In this document: positions 1 through 5,270 of the stretch, piece by piece
Layout of the letters: every line of letters begins with the position of its first letter
Numbering within the stretch: position 1 is the stretch's first letter
Assembly (NCBI GenBank): GCA_947496905.1
Contig: CANMEW010000070.1
Coordinates: 1-6,704 of the forward strand
Direction of reading: 5' to 3'
Length of the DNA stretch: 6,704 bases
From: Rickettsiales bacterium
GTDB lineage: Bacteria; Pseudomonadota; Alphaproteobacteria; Rickettsiales; UBA1997
The notes under the pieces: model-generated
Told to the model about the DNA's origin: nothing
Databases searched by the model: none
What the model saw: the letters and a program-made list of their open reading frames with translations, nothing else
Translations under genes and position numbers: made by a program

Positions 1-176
1 CTGCAGTTCAAGGTAAATTCGACAATTTGAAAGGCTTGAAAGAAAATATCATTGTGGGTCGTTTGATTCCAGCAGGTACTGGTTTGATGGCTGCGAAATA
101 TCGCAAAGCCGCAAATCAAGAAAAGCGTAACGAAGAAGCTGTTTCACAAGCTGCTGAGAAATCAGAAGCTAACTAA
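1..176 (+). CDS. rpoC: DNA-directed RNA polymerase subunit beta' (3' end only)
   Basis: This is the last 57 codons of an open frame that enters from the left edge and stops at TAA 174-176. The translation contains LKENIIVGRLIPAGTG, the near-invariant C-terminal motif of bacterial RpoC, followed by a lineage-variable charged tail ending in KSEAN. RpoC is the largest catalytic subunit of RNA polymerase, and this end lies near the omega-binding part of the complex. Codon choice is biased to GCT, GGT and CGT, unlike the C-ending codons common in the next gene, which fits a very highly expressed gene. A strong terminator follows 24 bases after the stop, so rpoC is probably the last gene of its operon (usually rpoB-rpoC). 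Identification is firm; only the extreme C-terminus is visible. Confidence 0.96.
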   Translation, partial: AVQGKFDNLKGLKENIIVGRLIPAGTGLMAAKYRKAANQEKRNEEAVSQAAEKSEAN

Positions 177-199
177 ATAAAGACTCGAAATTTGGGTCG

Positions 200-252
200 A
201 AAAGATCCCGAAACTAATCTTTAAAAAGACGAAGTTTCGGGATCTTTTTTTT
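200..252 (+). terminator. Rho-independent terminator of the rpoC operon
   Basis: A perfect 16-base inverted repeat (left arm 200-215, right arm 233-248, core GATCCCGAAAC) encloses a 17-base loop and ends in a run of eight T at 245-252. The loop itself holds a short TCTTT/AAAGA pairing (218-222 with 225-229) that could lengthen the stem. It sits 24 bases after the rpoC stop. The T-run is on the + strand side. The next gene therefore probably has its own promoter in 253-306. Confidence 0.95.
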
Positions 253-306
253 AGCTTATTCTCAGCATGACACCGAAAGTAAGTAAATTACTTAAAAAAT
301 TACAAA

Positions 307-1308
307 ATGCCCGCAACCTTCTTCGCCAAATTCAAAAAAAACAAACGCGGCTACTTCTCCTTTCTCGCGCTCGCCTTTATTTTTTTCTTCACGATTTTTG
401 CTGAATTCATCGCCAACGACAAACCTCTTCTACTGCGCTTCAACGGCGAATTTTATTTGCCGATTTTAAAAAATATTTCTGAAAAAAATCTCGGTGGCGA
501 ATTTGAAACCACCGCCGACTTCCGTGACCCTGCCGTCAAAAAATTAATCGAAAAAAATGGCTGGATGATTTTTCCACCGATCCCTTTTTCTTACGACACC
601 ATCAATTTCAACATCACCAGTCCCGCACCGTCAAAACCAAGCACCACCAATCTTTTTGGCACTGATGACAATGGCCGCGACGTTTTAGCGCGCGTCATTT
701 ACGGCATCCGCATCTCATTAATTTTCGGCCTAATCTTAACTTTTTTTAGCGCTATTTTAGGCATTTTTCTCGGCGCCACTTCCGGCTATTTCGGCGGGCT
801 TTGCGATTTGGTTTTGCAGCGTTTCATGGAAATTTGGTCGAGCCTGCCAGTACTTTTTTTACTCATCATTTTATCCTCAATCATCGAACCCAGCTTCTTC
901 GTTTTACTCGCACTGATGCTTTTATTTAGTTGGATGTCTCTTGTTTCCTACGTTCGCGCCGAATTTTTGCGCCTGAGAAATTTCGATTTCGTCCGCGCCA
1001 GCAAAGCAATGGGCGCTAGCAATTTCAGAATTATTTTTCGCCACATCTTGCCCAACGCCTCTCCCATCATCATCGCTAATCTGCCATTTTTGCTCGCAGG
1101 CTCTATCACCACCCTAACTTCACTAGATTTTCTCGGACTCGGATTACCAATCGGATCCCCTTCTTTAGGTGAATTACTCGCCCAAGGAAAAAATAATTTA
1201 ACCGCCTACTGGCTTGGCATCACAGGCTTCGTCACAATTACCCTTATTTTAACTCTGCTCGTTTTCATCGGCGAAGCAACGCGAGATGCTTTTGACGCCA
1301 GAAAATAA
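307..1308 (+). CDS. yejE: Peptide ABC transporter permease, YejE type
   Basis: This inner-membrane permease is one half of the transmembrane channel of a peptide (microcin C-type) ABC importer. The 333-residue length matches YejE (about 340). The N-terminus has one membrane helix (about 16-35), then the YejE-specific stretch with IANDKPLL (35-42) and a periplasmic segment of about 100 residues including NGWMIFPPI. The transporter core follows: LFGTDDNGRDVLAR (116-129), helices at about 136-158, 181-193, 197-214, 254-274 and 303-322, and the cytoplasmic EAA loop (about 230-250, ending IFRHILPN) that docks on the ATPase. TSLDFLGLGLP and GSPSLGELL are typical of this subfamily. The start is ATG, 54 bases after the rpoC terminator, with no Shine-Dalgarno site. 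The usual partners yejA, yejB and yejF are absent from both flanks. The gene is intact, so a partner set elsewhere is likely. Confidence 0.93.
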   Translation: MPATFFAKFKKNKRGYFSFLALAFIFFFTIFAEFIANDKPLLLRFNGEFYLPILKNISEKNLGGEFETTADFRDPAVKKLIEKNGWMIFPPIPFSYDTINFNITSPAPSKPSTTNLFGTDDNGRDVLARVIYGIRISLIFGLILTFFSAILGIFLGATSGYFGGLCDLVLQRFMEIWSSLPVLFLLIILSSIIEPSFFVLLALMLLFSWMSLVSYVRAEFLRLRNFDFVRASKAMGASNFRIIFRHILPNASPIIIANLPFLLAGSITTLTSLDFLGLGLPIGSPSLGELLAQGKNNLTAYWLGITGFVTITLILTLLVFIGEATRDAFDARK

Positions 1309-1370
1309 TTTACTTTTTGTCAGTCAAAAATAGTTTCCGTGACATCTCTTCAAAATAAATTTTCAAACAC

Positions 1371-2627
1371 ATGCCAATCGAAATTCTCATGCCCGCTCTT
1401 TCGCCAACAATGAAAGAGGGAAACCTAGCAAAATGGGTCAAAAAAGAAGGTGACAAAATCAAGGCCGGCGAAGTAATCGCCGAGATCGAAACCGACAAAG
1501 CCACCATGGAAGTTGAAGCGGTTGACGAAGGTATTTTAGGAAAAATTTTAGTTGCGGAAGGTACTGAAAATGTTGCCGTAAATTCTTGCATCGCACTCAT
1601 TCTTGAAGAGGGCGAAGATAAAAAAGTTTTGGAAGGATTCGTCTCTAAATCATCTGCCAGCGCGGCTCCAGCTGCTCCACAAAAAGTTGAAGAAAAAATT
1701 GCAGCAGCTCCAGTTGCAGCGCAACCCCAACAAACTCAATCATCTACAAGCTTTTCATCTCACGTAAAAGCCAGCCCACTTGCAAAAAGAATTGCCAAAG
1801 ATGAAGGCGTTTCACTTTCACAAATTAATGGTTCCGGCCCACATGGTCGCGTCATCAAAGATGATGTTTTGAACTTTTTAAGCAGCGGTGGAAACAAATC
1901 TGGCGCTGTTCGCCGCAATGCTCAAGAATTTTACTCAGTTAAAAATAGCAACATCCGCAAAGTAATCGCGCGCCGCCTGCTTGAATCAAAACAAACCGTG
2001 CCGCATTTCTACCTTTCTTGCGAATTCAACATTAACAAATTGCAAGAATTGCGCGCCGCTGTGAATGAAGCCGCAGAACTTGATGCCAGCGGAAATCCAG
2101 CTTACAAAGTGTCGGTGAATGATTTAATCATCAAAGCCACCGCAATGGCGCTAAAAAAGACTCCAGAAGCCAATTCTTCTTGGACCGATGATGCGATTTT
2201 GATCTACAACAACATCGACATCGCAATGGCAGTTGCAATTGACGGCGGATTAATCACGCCAATCATCAGAAACGCTGACCAAAAAACCATCCAAGCCATT
2301 TCAGTTGAATCAAAACAACTAGCCAAAAAAGCCCGCGACGGCAAGCTACAACCCGAAGAGTTCCAAGGCGGCTCTTTCAGTATTTCCAACCTTGGAATGT
2401 TTGGCATCGATAATTTTGCTGCCATCGTTAACCCGCCGCAAAGCTGTATTTTAGCTGTTGCACGCGCCGTTGAAAAACCAATCGTCGAACATGGTCAAAT
2501 TAAAATTGCTCACATGATGAATGTGACTTTATCGTCAGATCATCGCGCTGTTGATGGCGCGGTTGGTGCAGAATTTTTAAAAGCTCTGCGTCGCTACATC
2601 GAACATCCAATTTTGATGCTGGTTTAA
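1371..2627 (+). CDS. pdhC: Dihydrolipoamide acetyltransferase (E2) of pyruvate dehydrogenase
   Basis: E2 is the core of the pyruvate dehydrogenase complex. It takes the acetyl group from E1 on a swinging lipoyl arm and passes it to CoA, forming acetyl-CoA in the cytoplasm. The 418-residue protein has all parts in order: one lipoyl domain (1-80) with the lipoylated lysine at K43 in TDKATME; an Ala/Pro/Gln-rich flexible linker (about 92-130); the peripheral subunit-binding domain (about 133-170, ASPLAKRIA to GSGPHGRVIKDDV); a second linker; and the catalytic domain (about 190-418) with the active-site HRAVDG at H391 and D395. The MPxLSPTM N-terminus and the IRKVIARRLLESKQTVPHFYL stretch (195-215) mark the mitochondrial/alphaproteobacterial PDH E2 type and argue against a 2-oxoglutarate dehydrogenase SucB. 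The start is ATG, 62 bases after yejE, with no Shine-Dalgarno site. E1 and E3 genes are not adjacent, an arrangement I recall from Rickettsia. Confidence 0.96.
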   Translation: MPIEILMPALSPTMKEGNLAKWVKKEGDKIKAGEVIAEIETDKATMEVEAVDEGILGKILVAEGTENVAVNSCIALILEEGEDKKVLEGFVSKSSASAAPAAPQKVEEKIAAAPVAAQPQQTQSSTSFSSHVKASPLAKRIAKDEGVSLSQINGSGPHGRVIKDDVLNFLSSGGNKSGAVRRNAQEFYSVKNSNIRKVIARRLLESKQTVPHFYLSCEFNINKLQELRAAVNEAAELDASGNPAYKVSVNDLIIKATAMALKKTPEANSSWTDDAILIYNNIDIAMAVAIDGGLITPIIRNADQKTIQAISVESKQLAKKARDGKLQPEEFQGGSFSISNLGMFGIDNFAAIVNPPQSCILAVARAVEKPIVEHGQIKIAHMMNVTLSSDHRAVDGAVGAEFLKALRRYIEHPILMLV

Positions 2628-2653
2628 CTAGCGTTTTAAGAAAAAGAAAAACT

Positions 2654-2707
2654 CGTTGCTTTCAATTGAGGTGAAAATTATTTTTCGCACCTCTTTTGAA
2701 AGCATCG
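2654..2707. repeat. Long imperfect hairpin downstream of pdhC
   Basis: Arms 2658-2673 and 2688-2703 pair over 16 positions with only a two-base T/T internal mismatch (core GCTTTCAA..AGGTG), around a 14-base AT-rich loop. Pairing continues at 2657/2704, 2655/2706 and 2654/2707. It starts 26 bases after the pdhC stop. On the + strand no T-run follows the right arm, so it is not a classical terminator for pdhC. It may still protect the 3' end of the message or stop polymerase weakly. Read on the minus strand it is followed by a T-rich stretch (complement of 2638-2651), the usual layout of an intrinsic terminator. Confidence 0.7.
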
Positions 2708-2758
2708 TCTACCAACCCTTGCCACTCTAGGCTTCAAATAACTTATTTAAAATCGAAC

Positions 2759-3076
2759 ATGATCAAAGTAATCGAATTAATCATTGTTGCCACCTTGTTA
2801 ATTTTTTCATTTTTTGCCGGCGTAAAATATTCCGATTCTGTAAAAAATCACGCTAGCTGGCTTTTCGAACCAAAAGAAGAAGAGGTAGAATTGCCCGATC
2901 TTTCTAACGAAAGCATCCAAGAAATGGGCACTCCAATGGATGAAAATGGTGAAAATCCTGATGCTGCCGGCATGCCAAATTCAGTGGACGGCGCCGCTAC
3001 TCCACAAAATTTAGAACCAATGAATATCGACAATACTAACCCAAAGCCTACAGCAGCTGCCCCTGCCGCTCGCTAA
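2759..3076 (+). CDS. Small single-pass membrane protein with acidic low-complexity tail
   Basis: I do not recognise a named family. The predicted 105-residue protein has one hydrophobic helix at about 5-21 (IELIIVATLLIFSFFAGVK), with no clear cleavage site. A short stretch YSDSVKNHASWLFEPKEEEVELPDL (24-48) looks like the conserved part. The rest is acidic and rich in Asn, Pro, Met and Ala, ending PKPTAAAPAAR, and is probably disordered. It would be anchored in the inner membrane by its N-terminus. The frame is open upstream to an ATG at 2696, but that extension of 21 residues is polar, sits partly inside the hairpin arm and would put the helix internally, so the ATG at 2759 is preferred. No Shine-Dalgarno site is seen. 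It lies 25 bases before the next + gene and may share its transcript. A role in envelope assembly is only a guess from this neighbour. Confidence 0.72.
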   Translation: MIKVIELIIVATLLIFSFFAGVKYSDSVKNHASWLFEPKEEEVELPDLSNESIQEMGTPMDENGENPDAAGMPNSVDGAATPQNLEPMNIDNTNPKPTAAAPAAR

Positions 3077-3101
3077 AAGCTCAAAAGAATAAACACACCA
3101 C

Positions 3102-3899
3102 ATGCTTCACCGCACAAAAACCCTGCCGCTTCTTGCGGCATTGTGCTTTTTGCAATCTGTTTCATTAGCTTTAGCTGTTGATTCAGAGGCAAATCGCGAA
3201 GATCTCGTTGCCCCTAGATCGAAAAAACTCTACCGCTCTAACAGCGTTAGAAAATATCTGTCGCTTGGCGGCAGTCACACCTCCGACTACAATTCCAAAT
3301 ATTCCCAGCTCAACGCCAAATATTTTTACCAGAGCCAGAATTTCATCAATGAGGTGAATTTCAAAAATGAAAATAAATATTCTGACAGCGGCAGCAGTAG
3401 CAATCGGCGCTACGATGTGAAAACTTCTGAACTTTACGACCTTTCCCTCTCCAGCAAAATGCGCCTTGGCGACAGCGAAAATTACGGCGTCGCCTTTCAC
3501 CGCACCATGTACGACGATCTCTCGAAATATTATTTAGACACTCACACCGCGCTTGGCGTGGGTCGCATGTTTTTTAACGACAAAATCGAACTTGATTTAA
3601 GCGTTGGCTACCACGACATCAAAACCTACGGCCACAAAATCGACTTCATTCCATCCATCCGCACTAATTTTAAAATAACTAAAAACCTCACGCTAATCCA
3701 GCGCGGCTACTGGTTCATCGATCATGAAAGCATGGATAATGAGCTTAAAAGCAGTTTGGTTTACCGCATGCGAGAAAGGCTTTCTTTGGAATTAAGACAC
3801 AACTTTGAACAGCGCCGCTACGAGGATGACCACAATCGAGTGGTGACAAATCAGATTAATCGTAGCACCACGATTGGGTTGGTTTTTGATTTGGAGTGA
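3102..3899 (+). CDS. Predicted outer membrane beta-barrel protein, DUF481-like
   Basis: The 265-residue product starts with a clear Sec signal peptide: basic MLHRTK, hydrophobic core at about 8-24, likely cut after ALA at residue 25. C15 is not in a lipobox (residue before it is Leu), so it is not a lipoprotein. The mature part is rich in alternating polar/aromatic strands with Tyr, Asn and Ser, such as KYLSLGGSHTSDYNSKYSQL, LGVGRMFFNDKIELDLSVGY and LSLELRHNFEQRRY, with strand hairpins as in small barrels. The overall pattern (LGGS..T..Y start, a central LGVGR..LSVGY unit) resembles DUF481 (YdiY-like) proteins, but I cannot confirm this without a profile search. It ends VFDLE, without the usual terminal Phe of BAM substrates, although F is near the end. 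The start is ATG, 25 bases after the small membrane protein gene, so the two may be co-transcribed. Function unknown. Confidence 0.75.
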   Translation: MLHRTKTLPLLAALCFLQSVSLALAVDSEANREDLVAPRSKKLYRSNSVRKYLSLGGSHTSDYNSKYSQLNAKYFYQSQNFINEVNFKNENKYSDSGSSSNRRYDVKTSELYDLSLSSKMRLGDSENYGVAFHRTMYDDLSKYYLDTHTALGVGRMFFNDKIELDLSVGYHDIKTYGHKIDFIPSIRTNFKITKNLTLIQRGYWFIDHESMDNELKSSLVYRMRERLSLELRHNFEQRRYEDDHNRVVTNQINRSTTIGLVFDLE

Positions 3900-3990
3900 G
3901 ATTTTGGGGTAAAAAAACCAGCAAAAATCATTTTCAAAACTTAAATTTTGACAAGCGACCCCTCACCAACCCTTGATTTTGCTGTATTTC

Positions 3991-4027
3991 TAAAAAAACA
4001 AACATTGTTGCCGCCGGCGGCAACAAT
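3991..4027 (-). terminator. Terminator of the pstB-tatB operon with 24-base perfect palindrome
   Basis: Bases 4004-4027 form a perfect self-complementary 24-mer with a GC-rich centre (GCCGCCGGCGGC). As RNA it would fold with a 10-base-pair stem and a four-base CCGG loop. On the minus strand it is followed by GTTTGTTTTTTTA (complement of 4003-3991), a good U-tract. It begins 7 bases past the tatB stop. On the + strand no T-run follows, so it would act poorly, if at all, for the gene ending at 3899. Confidence 0.88.
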
Positions 4028-4034
4028 TCAAAAA

Positions 4035-4427
4035 TTACTCAGCTTTTTGCACCACATCTTTCAACTTCAAATTTTCTTGATTCAACTTCGCAACTTCTTC
4101 CACCACCTCTTCACCCAAATCCGGCCGTAATTTCTTCACATTTGGCACCTGATGTTCATTGCCGTACATGTCAACAATCACCGTCATCTCATCTTCAAGC
4201 TTGGCTTTTTCTTCAGCGATGCCGCGGTTTAATTCGTGGCGCAATTCGTCCAAACCCAAATCATGTTCAGCGTTTTTTAAATATTTTTTGACCTCGCTAA
4301 ACAGACGCTTGCCGCGGTAAAAAATCTTACCAATAAAATGGGCGATTTCTGGCAAGTCTTTTGGCTGAATAAAAATCAGCGCCACCAAAATTACCAAAAT
4401 TAATTCTGCGAAAGAAAAGCCAAACAT
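4035..4427 (-). CDS. tatB: Sec-independent (Tat) protein translocase subunit TatB
   Basis: TatB sits in the inner membrane with TatC and forms the receptor for twin-arginine signal peptides of folded exported proteins. The 130-residue product has the family layout: a very short periplasmic N-terminus, MFGFSFAELILV with the TatB-typical Glu at position 8, one membrane helix to about residue 20, a hinge QPKDLPEIA (21-29), then an amphipathic helix (about 24-50) and a charged, mainly helical tail. The hinge lacks the FG..KLP motif of TatA, which favours TatB. The usual Gly before the hinge Pro is Gln here. Its ATG begins directly after the pstB TAG with no gap, so translation is probably coupled. 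No tatC or tatA lies next to it; the gene is followed by the operon terminator. TatA is the main alternative, less likely. Confidence 0.87.
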   Translation of the reverse strand: MFGFSFAELILVILVALIFIQPKDLPEIAHFIGKIFYRGKRLFSEVKKYLKNAEHDLGLDELRHELNRGIAEEKAKLEDEMTVIVDMYGNEHQVPNVKKLRPDLGEEVVEEVAKLNQENLKLKDVVQKAE

Positions 4428-5186
4428 CTAACCGAACCTGCCAGTGATGTAGTCTTGTGTTTGTTGGTTTGACGGGTTGGTGAAAATTTTGTCAGTAGTG
4501 TCGTATTCAACAATTTTGCCCATGTTGAAAAAGGCAGTTTGGTTTGAAACCCGCGCCGCTTGTTGCATCGAGTGAGTTACGATGATGATGGTGAAATTTT
4601 CGCTCAGCTCGTCAATCAACTCTTCAATTTTTGCCGTGGCAATTGGGTCAAGCGCCGAACACGGCTCATCCATCAAAATCACTTCTGGCTCAATGGCAAT
4701 GGTGCGCGCGATGCAAAGTCTTTGTTGCTGTCCGCCCGAAAGGCCGCTAGCTTGGTCATTCAAACGATCTTTCACTTCTTTCCAAAGCCCTGCTTTGGTC
4801 AGACTTTTTTCAACAATTTCATCGAGTTCTTTTTTGCCAGAAAAAAGTCCGTGAATTCTCGGTCCGTAAGCGACGTTTTCGTAAATTGATTTTGGAAATG
4901 GATTAGGCTTTTGAAACACCATGCCAACAGAGGCGCGAAGCAAAACTAAATCGAGATTTTCATTGTAAATATTTTTACCATCCAGCGTAATTTCGCCCTC
5001 AATTTTGCAGCCCAAAATCGTGTCATTCATGCGATTAATGCAGCGCAAAAATGAAGATTTGCCACATCCCGAAGGCCCAATTAACGCCGTAACGCTGTGC
5101 TCTTTGAAGTCTAAATTAATGTCAAATAAAGCTTGTTTTTGGCCGTAAAACAAATTGATATTTTTTGCGGAGATTTTGCTGTTCAT
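4428..5186 (-). CDS. pstB: Phosphate ABC transporter ATP-binding protein PstB
   Basis: PstB is the cytoplasmic ATPase of the high-affinity phosphate importer PstSCAB and also takes part in phosphate signalling with PhoU. From the ATG at 5186 the product is 252 residues, the usual PstB length. All nucleotide-binding motifs are intact: Walker A GPSGCGKSS (37-45), Q-loop Q92 within the PstB hallmark VFQKPNPFPKSIYENVAYG, signature LSGGQQQR (149-156), Walker B VILMDEP (169-175) and switch His205 in VTHSMQQA. The frame could begin 15 codons earlier at a TTG (5231), but family members start at the equivalent of MNSKISAKN, so 5186 is chosen. No Shine-Dalgarno site precedes it. It is the first gene of a minus-strand pair with tatB, divergent from the kinase gene. 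pstS, pstC, pstA and phoU are not beside it. Confidence 0.95.
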   Translation of the reverse strand: MNSKISAKNINLFYGQKQALFDINLDFKEHSVTALIGPSGCGKSSFLRCINRMNDTILGCKIEGEITLDGKNIYNENLDLVLLRASVGMVFQKPNPFPKSIYENVAYGPRIHGLFSGKKELDEIVEKSLTKAGLWKEVKDRLNDQASGLSGGQQQRLCIARTIAIEPEVILMDEPCSALDPIATAKIEELIDELSENFTIIIVTHSMQQAARVSNQTAFFNMGKIVEYDTTDKIFTNPSNQQTQDYITGRFG

Positions 5187-5270
5187 GATTGATTTTGTAG
5201 AGTTTGAAGCACCAAAAAGAAGAGCGAACAAAATATTTTTCCATTTCTAAATTAACATTTATTTCTTTCG
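5187..5270. promoter_or_regulatory. Divergent intergenic region between pstB and the kinase gene
   Basis: This 84-base, AT-rich gap separates two genes that point away from each other, so it should hold both start signals; that is inferred from the layout. I looked for TTGACA/TATAAT-like pairs with 16-18 base spacing on both strands and found none that stands out (a TTGAAG at 5204-5209 has no good partner). A TTAA-containing stretch at 5247-5256 is the most AT-rich part. No clear operator repeat or Pho-box-like direct repeat is visible. Confidence 0.35.

Noticed and set aside
1314..1330. Small hairpin TTTTTG-TCAGT-CAAAAA between yejE and pdhC
   Set aside because: The stem has only one G-C pair and is not followed by a T-run, so it is too weak to call a terminator.
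1310..1600. Minus-strand open frame of 96 codons over the start of pdhC
   Set aside because: It lies antisense to the well-supported lipoyl domain, is Ser/Pro-rich as expected of a shadow frame and matches nothing I know.
2204..3033. Minus-strand open frames at 2204-2425 and 2848-3033
   Set aside because: They are antisense to pdhC and to the small membrane protein gene, with no independent coding signal.
3061..3130. Ten-base direct repeat CCCTGCCGCT at 3061-3070 and 3121-3130
   Set aside because: Both copies are inside coding sequence in Ala/Pro/Leu codons; most likely chance.
3183..3500. Minus-strand hydrophobic open frame of 105 codons
   Set aside because: It is antisense to the secreted beta-rich protein; its hydrophobicity follows from the complement of polar codons. 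No support of its own.
3900..3935. Possible terminator for the gene ending at 3899 (GATTTT/AAAATC with inner GG/CC)
   Set aside because: Pairing is interrupted and only a run of four T follows; too weak to list.
3948..3953. Perfect TTGACA box in the convergent junction
   Set aside because: No -10-like element lies at 15-19 bases, and no + gene starts downstream.
2711..3975. Eleven-base match ACCAACCCTTG at 2711-2721 and 3965-3975
   Set aside because: Flanks do not extend the match and there are only two copies; no sign of a repeat element.
3948..4130. Plus-strand open frame of 60 codons in the convergent junction
   Set aside because: It runs through the minus-strand terminator palindrome and into tatB antisense; low-complexity product.
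4560..4889. Two plus-strand open frames (4560-4889 and 4582-4854) within pstB
   Set aside because: Both are antisense to the conserved ATPase motifs of pstB, which fully explain the sequence.
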